DNA of 64,000 nucleotides from Sphingobium xenophagum NBRC 107872 (GTDB lineage Bacteria; Pseudomonadota; Alphaproteobacteria; Sphingomonadales; Sphingomonadaceae): assembly GCF_000367345.1 (NCBI RefSeq), contig NZ_BARE01000027.1:1-64000 (forward strand), read 5' to 3'. The translations under genes were made by a program, and so were the position numbers. How positions within the stretch are numbered: the stretch's first letter is position 1; the number at the start of each line of letters is the position of its first letter. Below, one piece after another: positions 13,047 to 22,014 of the stretch. Below the pieces are notes generated by a model. It did not search any database. It was not told the origin of the DNA and was given only the letters and a program-made list of their open reading frames with translations.

Positions 13047-15026
13047 TCAGGCAGAACGCAGGCGTGGAGCCTGCCGCGCGTCCCGATCCGCACTGGCATT
13101 ATACATCGTCAGAATGTCAGAAACTGGCATGGGTCTTCCGAAAAGATAGCCCTGCAACTCGTCGCATCCAGAAGCAGACAGAATGGCGGCCTGTTCCTCA
13201 TGTTCGACCCCTTCCGCGACGACACGCATATCAAGTCCGCGGGCCAGGTTGATCGCGCCCGTCACCAGCAGGGTCGCCCTTTTGTCATGGGGAAGACCAG
13301 CAAGCAGGGATTTGTCGATCTTCACATGGCTGAACCCATAGGATCGCAGATAATGTATGCTCGTAAAGCCCGTGCCGAAGTCGTCGAGCGCGATCGAAAT
13401 ACCCATCGCCTTGAACGCCTTGATCGCACGAATGGCGTTTTCCGGATGGGTCAGGAGATAGCCTTCGGTTATCTCCAGTTGCAATCGATGGGGCGGGAAC
13501 TTCGTCTGTTCCAGGACGTGGAGGATCTGCCGTTCAAATCCGGGATCGCGAAACTGCGCTGGCGATACATTCACGCTCAGCTTGACGTTGTCCCATGACA
13601 AAATATCGCGACAGGCGCGATCCAGCACGAACAGGCCAAGGGGATGAATTTGCCCCGTAAGCTCTGCAATCTCGATGACCTGTTGCGTATCGATCGGTCC
13701 GGCAGGGCGTCGTGGCCAGCGAATCAACGCCTCGACAGCGACGATCGCGCGCGTATTGGCATCGACCACCGGCTGATAGAAGACATCGAATTGCCTTTTC
13801 GCCAGCCCTTCGCCGATTTGCTGTTCAATCTCCAACCGGTGCAGCCGACCCTGTTCGAAAGCCGCATCATAGACGGCGATTTCGCCCTTGCCGGACATTT
13901 TGACATGGTACATCGCGGTGTCGGCGCGACGCAGCAATTCATGCGCGCTGACCAGATCGCCGTTTCCGGCCAGGCCAATGCTGGCGCCGACCTGCAATAT
14001 ATGACGGTCCACCAGGATCGGTAGCGAAACCTCTTCGTTCACCCGCTGCGCGATCTCGGCAGCGACCCCAAGGGCGCCGGGCGTCTCGATGAGGATGACA
14101 AACTCATCGCCACCGACGCGCGCCAGCATGGCAAATGGCGGGCACAGGGCGCGAAGGCGCTCGCTCAGGCTACGGATCAGGCAGTCGCCGGCCTGATGCC
14201 CATGCATATCATTGATGTCCTTGAAGCCATCCAGGTCGATGAAGATGACTGCCAGTCCATCGGCCAGCTGACTTTGGCGCCCTTCCACCACATCCAGTTG
14301 CGCCAGCAATTGACGTCGGTTGGGCAGTTCGCTCAGGGCATCGGTCAACGCAATCCGGCGATTTTCCTCGCTCAACTGCTCAGTTTCCGCCTGACGGCCC
14401 CGCAGGTCGCGCTCCGAACGAACAAGCTGGGAGAAATCCAGATTATAGCGATGCGTAACGACCATCATACCCGCACCGACAAAGCCCAGGACGACTGCCT
14501 CCACGAGCATGCGACCCTCGTCTGCCCAACTGAAGAACATCACGAAGGACAAAGTGCTTACGACGGCGACACGCATGGCCGCAGCACGCAGTGACATCAG
14601 GCAAAAGACGCAGCTGACCTGCGTCAGGGCCAGAAAGAAGGTCAGATGACCACGAGCGTAGGCGCTCCCGCCATCATATATCCATATACACCATAATTCG
14701 AAGGCCAACGTCATGACCACGGCCAGCGTGCAGGTGCGTTTGATATACCCGGCTATCTGCTCGTCGGTGAAATTATCGCCGCGCGATTGACGCATCCACC
14801 AGATTGCCCTGGTCAAAGCGAGGGTACATATGAAAAGCGGCGTAATGGCCGTCTTGAAGATCATGTCGGGTCGAAAGAAATCGACCCAGATCGCGACCGC
14901 ATTGAATATCAATATGATATAGAGAAGCGGCATCTGCTTGGAAAAAGACTGAAACTGCGCGCGCAACAGGTCTCTGTCATCGGTGTCCAGCTTGAAAAGA
15001 CCGGCAAGCGCTGACACTGTAACCAC
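13047..15026 (-). CDS. Membrane GGDEF-EAL cyclic-di-GMP protein
   Basis: A 659-aa protein with about six N-terminal hydrophobic segments (about 30-195), a diguanylate cyclase domain (about 225-390) with an intact RVGGDEFVIL motif, and a C-terminal EAL phosphodiesterase domain (about 405-645). The EAL domain has VEALIRW, the SVNVSPAQF asparagine block, EITEGYLL, LDDFGTGFTS, KIDKSLL and VVAEGVE. Both catalytic signatures look complete, so it could make or break c-di-GMP. It stands alone between converging ligI and the toxin-antitoxin pair. No periplasmic ligand domain is evident. Confidence 0.93.
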   Translation of the reverse strand: MVTVSALAGLFKLDTDDRDLLRAQFQSFSKQMPLLYIILIFNAVAIWVDFFRPDMIFKTAITPLFICTLALTRAIWWMRQSRGDNFTDEQIAGYIKRTCTLAVVMTLAFELWCIWIYDGGSAYARGHLTFFLALTQVSCVFCLMSLRAAAMRVAVVSTLSFVMFFSWADEGRMLVEAVVLGFVGAGMMVVTHRYNLDFSQLVRSERDLRGRQAETEQLSEENRRIALTDALSELPNRRQLLAQLDVVEGRQSQLADGLAVIFIDLDGFKDINDMHGHQAGDCLIRSLSERLRALCPPFAMLARVGGDEFVILIETPGALGVAAEIAQRVNEEVSLPILVDRHILQVGASIGLAGNGDLVSAHELLRRADTAMYHVKMSGKGEIAVYDAAFEQGRLHRLEIEQQIGEGLAKRQFDVFYQPVVDANTRAIVAVEALIRWPRRPAGPIDTQQVIEIAELTGQIHPLGLFVLDRACRDILSWDNVKLSVNVSPAQFRDPGFERQILHVLEQTKFPPHRLQLEITEGYLLTHPENAIRAIKAFKAMGISIALDDFGTGFTSIHYLRSYGFSHVKIDKSLLAGLPHDKRATLLVTGAINLARGLDMRVVAEGVEHEEQAAILSASGCDELQGYLFGRPMPVSDILTMYNASADRDARQAPRLRSA

Positions 15027-15239
15027 CCTCTCTAATCGGCGCTGAGATCGCTCATGTTAAACGCGCACATTAGGGTCATGCCGTTAATAATGGATGAAAT
15101 TATAGGATCATCCTAAGCTGGACGATCTGCGGGATTTCGGGATTGGTGCGACAGCCCTCTTTCCTCATTGACGCTTGGATGACCCGCTGATTTCTGGCCA
15201 GGCGAATATGCCAAAGCCGCAGCTATTGTGTCACCCGTA

Positions 15240-15551
15240 TCAGGGCTGATCCTCGCGAAAGCGATCCATCTGGTGCATCCGCTCATGGAGGATCGTGACG
15301 ATCCCGACGGCACCATCGTTCAACACACGCCAATAGATATAATGATGCTCGAACCGGCAGTAATAGCCGTCCACGCCAAACTCTGCCGGGATCACCCGCC
15401 AGGCCGCGTCTCGTGTCGCAATGGCCTCGAACTGGGCGAACAAAGCGCGAATATAGCGATCGGCCTGCGCTTCACCCCATGCGTCGCGCGTATAGACATA
15501 GATTTCGTCCAACCTGCGGCCCGCCGCGTCCTGTACCCGGAATGCCGCCAT
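15240..15551 (-). CDS. ParE/RelE-family toxin
   Basis: A 103-aa protein of the ParE/RelE fold. AAGRRLDEIYVYTRDAWGEAQADRYI is cut here to its key parts: RRLDEIYVYT at the N-terminal helix, DGYYCRFEHHYIYWRV in the sheet core, and VTILHERMHQMDRF at the C-terminus. ParE toxins poison DNA gyrase; other members cleave mRNA. It lies 5 bp after the antitoxin gene in the standard antitoxin-first order. Its presence on a replicon with its own partition genes fits a post-segregational killing role. Confidence 0.85.
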   Translation of the reverse strand: MAAFRVQDAAGRRLDEIYVYTRDAWGEAQADRYIRALFAQFEAIATRDAAWRVIPAEFGVDGYYCRFEHHYIYWRVLNDGAVGIVTILHERMHQMDRFREDQP

Positions 15552-15556
15552 CGGTG

Positions 15557-15814
15557 TCAGGCGCGACGATTGCGGGCGATTACCGCATCTGCATCCAATA
15601 TCTCATAACTTGCCTCCGGCGCGGCGAAGGCGCGCGCCAGCTCGGCTTTCAGCCGGGCGAAGCGATCGGCCTCTACCCGTTCCTTGTCGCGGCGGATCAG
15701 ATCACGGACATATTCACTGACATTGTCATAGGCTCCGGTGTCGCTGACATTGGCAGCAACGAAGTCACTCAGCGCGCCGCTTACACGTACATTAAGTGTC
15801 ATCGGTCTGGACAT
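15557..15814 (-). CDS. ParD-like ribbon-helix-helix antitoxin
   Basis: An 85-aa antitoxin with an N-terminal ribbon-helix-helix DNA-binding fold (beta strand MTLNVRVSG, helix pair containing YDNVSEYVRDLIRRD) and a C-terminal charged helix expected to wrap the toxin. ParD-type proteins neutralise the toxin and repress their own promoter. It is encoded immediately upstream of the ParE-like gene. The first ATG of the frame is used. Confidence 0.85.
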   Translation of the reverse strand: MSRPMTLNVRVSGALSDFVAANVSDTGAYDNVSEYVRDLIRRDKERVEADRFARLKAELARAFAAPEASYEILDADAVIARNRRA

Positions 15815-15949
15815 GGCGACCCCTTCCCGTCCTCAATATAATGGATATCGAGGACGGATCAAGCAGCTTGATGGTTCGGTTCGAAGCCCCCTCCTTACTG
15901 CCCAACCTGACTGTCGGGCAGGTGGGCCGGGCCATGGCGGCTCAGACTG

Positions 15950-16963
15950 TTATTCAAGCGGTTCACCATCCCAGGTTTCGGTATCTATCTGCGCCTGCGC
16001 TGCGCGGGGATAGCGCGGGCCGGATACAGCCTCGAAGGTGAACAGCGCATCGACCGCCGCGAGCGTCTCGGCAGGCAGATCGATCGCCAGCGTCGCCATA
16101 TCCTCGTCCAGATGGGCAGTGCTGGTAGTGCCGGGGATTGCCACGACATAAGGGCGGCGCGACAGTACCCAGCCAAGCGAGAGCTGCGCCATGGTGCAGC
16201 CGGCATCCGCGGCGATCCGGCCGAAGGCGGCAGCAAGTTGAAGATTATGGGGCAGGTGTGGCGGGTGGAAGCGCGGCATGGAGGCGCGGACATCGGCCTC
16301 CTGCACCCCCTCTGGCCCCACCCCGCCCGCCAACACACCGCGCGCGACAGGTGAAAAGGCGACAAAGCCGACGCCCAGTTCACCGCAGGCGTCCAGCACA
16401 GCCACTTCAGCGTTGCGGCTCCAGGGCGAATATTCGGTCTGCATCGCCGCTATGGGGTGAACCGCATGAGCGCGGCGCAGCGTCTTGGCGGACATTTCCG
16501 ACAGGCCGATGGCGCCGATCTTGCCAGCCTCGACAGCGCGCACCAACGCACCGACCGACTCCTCGATCGGAACATTGGGATCGAGCCGGTGAAGATAATA
16601 GAGATCGATATGATCGACATTCAACCGCCGGAGCGAATCTTCCAGCGTGGCGGTGATGGCTTGGGGCGATCCGTCAATACCGCGCTTGCCATCCTTCCCG
16701 CCCAGCACGCATTTGCTGGCGAGGACAAAGTCGTCGCGCCGGTGCATCAGGGTACGCCCCAACAGTTCCTCATTCGCGCCAAAGCCGTAGAGCGCCGCGG
16801 TGTCGAAAAAGTCGACGCCGATGTCGAGCGCGTGGCCCAACAACCGTTCCGCCTGGGCAGGTTCAGGCCGGGGCAGGTAGGCATGGCTCAAATTCATGCA
16901 GCCAAGGCCGATAGCCTTGACCGTGAAAGGCCCAATGGTGCGGGGCGACAGCGGGGCGCTCAT
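15950..16963 (-). CDS. Aldo/keto reductase
   Basis: A 337-aa NADPH-dependent (beta/alpha)8-barrel oxidoreductase. The catalytic residues are visible in order: Asp and Tyr in FFDTAALYGFGANEELLG, Lys in LASKCVL and His in YYLHRLDP. The nucleotide-binding C-terminal block VVAIPGTTSTAHLDEDM is also present. I use the Met at 16963, which begins the family-like MSAPLSPRTIGPF; an upstream in-frame start at 17005 would add 14 poorly conserved residues. The physiological aldehyde or ketone is unknown. It is divergent from the dienelactone-hydrolase-like gene. Confidence 0.88.
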   Translation of the reverse strand: MSAPLSPRTIGPFTVKAIGLGCMNLSHAYLPRPEPAQAERLLGHALDIGVDFFDTAALYGFGANEELLGRTLMHRRDDFVLASKCVLGGKDGKRGIDGSPQAITATLEDSLRRLNVDHIDLYYLHRLDPNVPIEESVGALVRAVEAGKIGAIGLSEMSAKTLRRAHAVHPIAAMQTEYSPWSRNAEVAVLDACGELGVGFVAFSPVARGVLAGGVGPEGVQEADVRASMPRFHPPHLPHNLQLAAAFGRIAADAGCTMAQLSLGWVLSRRPYVVAIPGTTSTAHLDEDMATLAIDLPAETLAAVDALFTFEAVSGPRYPRAAQAQIDTETWDGEPLE

Positions 16964-17000
16964 ATGGGGGCAATGTCCTGTGTCTCTTGGGGGGTGGCTT

Positions 17001-17039
17001 CCCATAGCGAGGCTTAGCGGCCCGAGGCTATGGGTTTTT
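17001..17039 (+). terminator. Terminator-like hairpin upstream of the dienelactone hydrolase gene
   Basis: An 8-bp perfect inverted repeat (17001-17008 with 17027-17034) is followed by five T residues on the plus strand. No plus-strand gene ends nearby, so it may act as a leader attenuator for the gene at 17104 or be fortuitous. Confidence 0.35.
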
Positions 17040-17103
17040 CTTGGCTTGACCGCAAAAGACGGCGATAAACTCGTGGTATCGGGCAGAATGGAAGGACAGT
17101 GAC

Positions 17104-18006
17104 ATGACGCAGGACGCTGACAGGAAGGGCGCCACCGCCTACCCCCGCGCGGTGCTCGATTTGTTTGACGCCTATGTGCATGGCGCGATCGACCGGCGCG
17201 GCTTTGTAACGCAATGCGCCGTCCATGCCGGCAGCGCGGCGGCGGCCATGACGATGCTGGCCGCGCTCAGCCCCGATTTCGCGCGCGGACAGGTCATCAA
17301 GCCCGACGACAAGCGGATCGTCATCAGCCATGTGAATATCGCTTCACCCGCTGGCAACGGGACGGTGCGCGCCTATGTTGCGCGGCCAGCGGCAAAGACC
17401 ACCGCAAAGCTGCCCGTCGTCATCGTTGCGCATGAAAATCGCGGCCTTAACCCGCATATTGAGGATATTGCCCGGCGGCTGGCGGTCGATGGCTATATGG
17501 CGGTTGCGCCGGACGCACTGACAACGATCGGCGGCTATCCAGGCGACGAGGACAAGGCGCGCGCTGCCTTTGCCACGCTGGACCGGACCAGGATTGGCGA
17601 GGATTTTGTCGCCGCGACAATCCACGCGCGCACCATGGCGGGCAGCAACGGCAAGATCGCGGCAGTCGGCTTCTGCTTTGGCGGTTGGATTGCCAATCTG
17701 CTGGCAACACGCCTGCCTGACCTGCGCGCGGCCGTGCCCTTCTATGGCAGCCCGCCTGCGCTGGCCGATGTGCCGAAGATCAAGGCGCAACTACTCATCC
17801 ATTATGCCGGCAATGACGCGCGGACCAACGCAGCATGGCCCGATTATGAGGCGGCGTTGAAGCAGGCCGGAACGCACTACAAAGCCTATATCTACGAGGG
17901 CGCGGAGCACGGGTTCAACAATGATACGACCCCGCGTTTCGACAAGGCGGCGGCCGATCTTGCCTGGGCGCGGACTTTGGCGCTGCTCCGGCAGACGATT
18001 GGCTGA
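17104..18006 (+). CDS. Dienelactone hydrolase family protein
   Basis: A 300-aa alpha/beta hydrolase of the carboxymethylenebutenolidase type. The nucleophile is the Cys in VGFCFGG, the acid the Asp in HYAGNDAR, and the base the His in GAEHGFNN. An N-terminal helix with RRGFV and a hydrophobic Ala-rich stretch (about 37-60) resembles a twin-arginine signal that starts late, as seen in exported members of this family. Enzymes of this class hydrolyse dienelactones from aromatic degradation or other lactones/esters; the substrate here is unknown. Confidence 0.85.
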   Translation: MTQDADRKGATAYPRAVLDLFDAYVHGAIDRRGFVTQCAVHAGSAAAAMTMLAALSPDFARGQVIKPDDKRIVISHVNIASPAGNGTVRAYVARPAAKTTAKLPVVIVAHENRGLNPHIEDIARRLAVDGYMAVAPDALTTIGGYPGDEDKARAAFATLDRTRIGEDFVAATIHARTMAGSNGKIAAVGFCFGGWIANLLATRLPDLRAAVPFYGSPPALADVPKIKAQLLIHYAGNDARTNAAWPDYEAALKQAGTHYKAYIYEGAEHGFNNDTTPRFDKAAADLAWARTLALLRQTIG

Positions 18007-18068
18007 ACGGAGGCTGGGGCGGTCAGTGCCTTGATCGTTTCGACCACCCTTTCGGTCGGGACGCGGCG

Positions 18069-18740
18069 TTAGACCCGCCCCGTCACCGGGATCAGCGCGC
18101 CAGTGATCGGCATGGCGTCACTGGACAACAGGAAGGCCACCACGCCTGCAAGCTGTGCCGGGGACACCCATTTCCCAAAATCAGCGTCTGGCATATCGGC
18201 GCGATTGGCGGGCGTGTCGATGATACTGGGCAATATGGCGTTTACCCGCACGCCCTCTTCCTTCAATTCCTCGGCCAATGCTTCGGTCAGGCGCGCAACG
18301 CCGGACTTCGAGGCGGCATAGGCGCCCATGCCAGCCCCGGCCTTCACCGAAGCGGCTGCGCCGATATTGACGATCGCCCCGTGGCTGGCGCGCAGCAATG
18401 GCAAAAGCGCGCGACTTGCGATCAGTGCGGTGCGGACATTCATGGCATAGAGCCGGTCCCATGTCGTGACGCTGCCGTCTGCCACGGTTTCCCAACTGAA
18501 ACCGCCTGCGATATTGACCAGGCCGTCAAGCCGCCCAAGCTCCTTTTCTATCCGAGCGGCAGCGACGCCGACCGCCGCTTCATCGGTCAGATCGACGCCA
18601 CCCAAAGCGAGCGCAACGCCATCCGACGCCACCTCGCCTAGGTCGATGCCGACAACCGTCCAACCGCCCGCAGCCAATATCTCGACTGTCTTGCTGCCTA
18701 GCGCGCCCGCTGCGCCCGTAACCGTCACTATGCCTGTCAT
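18069..18740 (-). CDS. Short-chain dehydrogenase/reductase
   Basis: A 223-aa classical SDR with the cofactor motif TGAAGALG (residues 8-15), the NIAGG equivalent of NNAG, the catalytic Ser region GAIVNIGAAAS, and the YAASKSG Tyr-Lys pair. It is on the short side for the family but complete. It follows the aldehyde dehydrogenase gene by 24 bp on the same strand, so the pair probably oxidises an alcohol through the aldehyde to an acid. The substrate is unknown. Confidence 0.87.
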   Translation of the reverse strand: MTGIVTVTGAAGALGSKTVEILAAGGWTVVGIDLGEVASDGVALALGGVDLTDEAAVGVAAARIEKELGRLDGLVNIAGGFSWETVADGSVTTWDRLYAMNVRTALIASRALLPLLRASHGAIVNIGAAASVKAGAGMGAYAASKSGVARLTEALAEELKEEGVRVNAILPSIIDTPANRADMPDADFGKWVSPAQLAGVVAFLLSSDAMPITGALIPVTGRV

Positions 18741-18764
18741 CGCTTGGTCCCGCCCTGATTTTGC

Positions 18765-20213
18765 CTAGATGCCTGCCATGCACATATATTTGATCTCGAC
18801 ATAATCCTCGATACCATGACGCGATCCTTCGCGGCCCATGCCTGATTGCTTGATACCGCCAAATGGCGCGACTTCGGTAGAGATCAGACCCGTATTGATG
18901 CCGACCATACCGACCTCCAGCGCCTCCCCTACCCGCCAGGCGCGCGCCAGATCGCGCGTGTAGAAATAGCCCGCCAGGCCGACGTCGGTGTCATTGGCCA
19001 TCGCTATCGCCTCCTCTTCGGTATCGAAGGTGAAAAGCGCGGCCAGCGGTCCGAATGTCTCCTCGCTGGCCAGCGCCATGGCTGGCGTACACCCGGCAAT
19101 GATGGTGGGTTCATAGAAACTGTGGCCCAGCGGATGACGATGCCCGCCATGTACCAGCCGGGCGCCCTTGGCCAGAGCATCGGCGACATGCTCCTCCACC
19201 TTGTCGACCGCCTTGTCGTCGATCAGCGGACCCTGAGTAACGCCCGCCTCGGTGCCTGGTCCAACCTTGAGCTTGGCAACGGCATCCGCCAGCTTCCGTT
19301 CGAAGGCTGCGGACACATCGCGCTGCACGAAGAAGCGGTTGACGCACACGCAAGTCTGCCCGCTATTGCGATATTTGGACGCAATTGCCCCTTCGACCGC
19401 GGCGTCCAAATCCGCGTCGCCAAAGACGATGAATGGCGCGTTGCCGCCCAACTCCATCGACAATTTCTTCATCGTCGGCGCACATTGTCCCATCAGAGTC
19501 CGGCCAACCTCGGTCGATCCGGTAAAGCTCAATTTACGCACCAGTGAATTGGCTGTCAGTTCGCCACCAATAACTCGTGACGATCCCGTAACGACATTGA
19601 AAACGCCAGGTGGCACCCCTGCCCGTTCGGCCAGAACGGCAAGCACCAGCGCGGTCAGCGGAGTCTGGGTCGCTGGCTTCAGAACCATGGTACAGCCTGC
19701 CGCCAATGCCGGGGCGGCCTTACGGGTGATCATGGCCGCCGGGAAATTCCATGGCGTAATCGCAGCGACGACGCCGACGGGTTGCTTGATAACGACGATG
19801 CGACTGTCGGCCCGATGCGTCGGGATGATCTCGCCATAGATACGCCGCCCCTCCTCTGCAAACCATTCGACGAAACTGGCGGCATACCCAATCTCGCCCT
19901 TGGCCTCCGCCAGCGCCTTGCCCTGTTCACGGGTCAGGATCATCGCCAGATCGTCCTGATGTGCCGTCATCAGGTCGAACCAGCGGCGCAGAATGCGGGC
20001 GCGTTCCGCGGCCGTCTTTGCGCGCCATGCAGGCAGCGCCGCATCCGCTGCGCATACGGCGGCTCGGGTGTCGCTTGCGTCCAGATCGGGGATGGAACCG
20101 ATAGCCGCACCGGTCGCCGGGTCAGTCACTGGGATAGCCGGCACCCCGGTCCACATGCCGCCGATCAGGCATTGGTCACGCAATAGGGACGGATCGGCAA
20201 GAGCGATGGTCAT
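18765..20213 (-). CDS. NAD(P)-dependent aldehyde dehydrogenase, succinate-semialdehyde type
   Basis: A 482-aa aldehyde dehydrogenase with the catalytic Glu in MELGGNAP and the catalytic Cys in SGQTCVC, plus the nucleotide-binding ITPWNFPAAMITRK block. Length and motifs match the GabD (succinate/glutarate semialdehyde) group. It is co-directional with the downstream SDR (24-bp gap). A second GabD-like enzyme is encoded at 62.0-63.5 kb; the two are clearly different proteins. The physiological substrate is not fixed by context. Confidence 0.88.
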   Translation of the reverse strand: MTIALADPSLLRDQCLIGGMWTGVPAIPVTDPATGAAIGSIPDLDASDTRAAVCAADAALPAWRAKTAAERARILRRWFDLMTAHQDDLAMILTREQGKALAEAKGEIGYAASFVEWFAEEGRRIYGEIIPTHRADSRIVVIKQPVGVVAAITPWNFPAAMITRKAAPALAAGCTMVLKPATQTPLTALVLAVLAERAGVPPGVFNVVTGSSRVIGGELTANSLVRKLSFTGSTEVGRTLMGQCAPTMKKLSMELGGNAPFIVFGDADLDAAVEGAIASKYRNSGQTCVCVNRFFVQRDVSAAFERKLADAVAKLKVGPGTEAGVTQGPLIDDKAVDKVEEHVADALAKGARLVHGGHRHPLGHSFYEPTIIAGCTPAMALASEETFGPLAALFTFDTEEEAIAMANDTDVGLAGYFYTRDLARAWRVGEALEVGMVGINTGLISTEVAPFGGIKQSGMGREGSRHGIEDYVEIKYMCMAGI

Positions 20214-20437
20214 GCTGTCAGCTTTCTGGCGAATGCCAATAGGATTGAATGATTTGGCCAGGGCCCATCATCGCGTCAACGCAGGCCATCAAGGATCGCT
20301 CCCGCGATGCGCCGACGAGTGCAGCGAGGGGATGTAGGAGCATACTTGCTATATGGCATATATCGTTTAATATGGCCTGACATATTACTGTTATTTAGCG
20401 ATTTTTATCATACTCATATAGTGAGCAAATACGCACG

Positions 20438-21481
20438 ATGCAGCCCGCCTTTCCCTCCTTGGACCATGGATCCCGGCTCATTTTGGCCTACGCTGACGCA
20501 CAAGGCGCGCTGGAACGGCTGGAGGAACGCCGCAGGCTTAGCCCGGTTCGTCGCCCCTGGAGAATTCGCACACTTATCGCTGAGCGGCAAGCGCTCGCCC
20601 GGATCGACAATAGCCCGATCGATGATCAGGCCTTCACAATCGACGGGCGCGGCGCAGTTCTCCCCTCGGCTTTCGACCTTAGCCATTGGCGGCAGGCGGT
20701 CGGCGCGCCGATCACTCTCGACATGTTGCTCAATGACGGTTTGGGCGTGATGCGCTGGCTTGGCATAGTGGCAGCGGACGGGATGGATGCAACTCCCGCA
20801 CTACGGTCCGGGCGGAGTCCAGAGGACATATTGCCAGCCATTGCCCAATGGCAGCAGGCGGCAGCCGCGCTGCCCCCCTCCCCTCCCCTGCTTCAAAGCG
20901 CGCAACTATTCCACCTTTGGCAACGCCACGCGCCGATCGGACACGGCGATCTGGTCGCCAGCCTGTTGGTCGGCGACCGCTGGGGGCCTGGGCGGTGGAT
21001 AGGGTCTGCCGGAGGATTGATCGCGCTGGGACTGGACAACAGCAGTGTGGCATGGCGGCAAGCATCGGGCGAACGCCTGGACCTGATCTGGCTTGAGGCG
21101 ATTGCTACCGGCGCGCACGCCCATCTTGACCTGGAAACACGTCTGCGCGCCTATGCGTGGCGGGCTGCTCAGCACATCGAACAGAGACGGCGGCCGGGAC
21201 GCCTGAAGGATGTCCTGCGGCTGGCCATGACCCACCCGCGTATATCGAGCGCCTCTGTCGCCAAGGCCTTGGGTCTGACATCTGCTGGCGCAATCAAGCT
21301 GCTGACGATTGCGGAATCTGAAGGCTTGCTGATCGAACAATCGGGTCAGGCGAGCTACCGCAGCTACGCCCTGCCGATCAACATGACGCCGATTGCCGCC
21401 CGTCGTCCTATTCAAGATTGGCTCATCGACGATTTTTGGTCCGACGAGCCAGAAAATACTGCCTCGCCAGAGCCTCTCTAA
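20438..21481 (+). CDS. DUF1612 / helix-turn-helix plasmid-associated protein
   Basis: A 347-aa protein similar to the RHE_PE00001/DUF1612 type found on rhizobial and sphingomonad plasmids. The N-terminal part contains repeated Arg-rich helices (ALERLEERRRLSPVRR). The C-terminal part (about 280-330) contains a winged-helix-like segment, SSASVAKALGLTSAGAIKLL, that should bind DNA. The biochemical role is unknown. It adjoins the origin region and points towards it, so a function in plasmid maintenance is plausible. The upstream 100 bp are AT-rich; no clear ribosome site precedes the ATG. Confidence 0.7.
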   Translation: MQPAFPSLDHGSRLILAYADAQGALERLEERRRLSPVRRPWRIRTLIAERQALARIDNSPIDDQAFTIDGRGAVLPSAFDLSHWRQAVGAPITLDMLLNDGLGVMRWLGIVAADGMDATPALRSGRSPEDILPAIAQWQQAAAALPPSPPLLQSAQLFHLWQRHAPIGHGDLVASLLVGDRWGPGRWIGSAGGLIALGLDNSSVAWRQASGERLDLIWLEAIATGAHAHLDLETRLRAYAWRAAQHIEQRRRPGRLKDVLRLAMTHPRISSASVAKALGLTSAGAIKLLTIAESEGLLIEQSGQASYRSYALPINMTPIAARRPIQDWLIDDFWSDEPENTASPEPL

Positions 21482-21635
21482 GAGCGATTTGGTCCGTCCG
21501 ATGACCCAATATATGTCGGCGCGACAGAAGCGCTCTACGGGCCTCTAAAGGGCCATATCGCGACTTTCGTCTTTTGTTCGCATTATCGCGCGGCGTTTTC
21601 CTGCGTCACTGGTCGCAACGACGCGTGTCCGAGGA

Positions 21636-21654
21636 TGATTCTGAAAACACGTCG
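21636..21654 (+). repeat. Iteron-like repeat, copy 1
   Basis: Exact 17-mer TGATTCTGAAAACACGT followed by CG. The unit is itself an imperfect dyad (GTGATT / AAACAC arms in its fuller copies). It is single, without phased neighbours. Confidence 0.65.
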
Positions 21655-21784
21655 GGATTAGCGCGCTGGTGATGATGCGCCAAGAGAGCAGGGCGCATCA
21701 CTCGCATCTCCGGCCTATTCGACTGAGTGATATGCTTATCATGTTGGCAACGCGAACGGCCATATAGACAAACCCGTCTGCTCA

Positions 21785-21801
21785 ACGTGTTTTCAGAATC
21801 A
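21785..21801 (-). repeat. Iteron-like repeat, copy 2 (inverted)
   Basis: Exact reverse complement of the 17-mer TGATTCTGAAAACACGT. Its orientation is opposite to copies 1 and 3. Confidence 0.65.
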
Positions 21802-21963
21802 CTTGTGCTCGCCGACGAACACTGCATCTGACGATGGATTTACGTGGCGACCACACGCGCCAAAGGCAGTATCTACAGGGATTTATGGAACATCGTCGGC
21901 ACCGATGAATGCCACTGATCGGAATGGGGGCTGTCAACGCAGCTCAGTTATGTCCTCAATGCG

Positions 21964-21980
21964 TGATTCTGAAAACACGT
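21964..21980 (+). repeat. Iteron-like repeat, copy 3
   Basis: Exact copy of the 17-mer, 34 bp beyond the repA stop codon. Flanks read GCG before and CGAG after. Confidence 0.65.
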
Positions 21981-22014
21981 CGAGGCCGTCATTGCGGTGA
22001 CAGCCTGCCTGCCA

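Larger units (their letters stand above)
21482..22014. other. Non-coding region with dispersed iteron-like sites, probable part of the replication origin
   Basis: This 533-bp stretch between the DUF1612 gene and the repA stop shows no convincing gene. It holds three exact copies of the 17-mer TGATTCTGAAAACACGT, two on the plus strand and one inverted. It is probably bound by the replication initiator or a copy-control factor. Confidence 0.55.

Noticed and set aside
21482..22014. Possible CRISPR array from the repeated 17-mer
   Set aside because: Only three copies with unequal spacing (about 149 and 179 bp), one inverted, and no cas genes; initiator-binding sites fit better.
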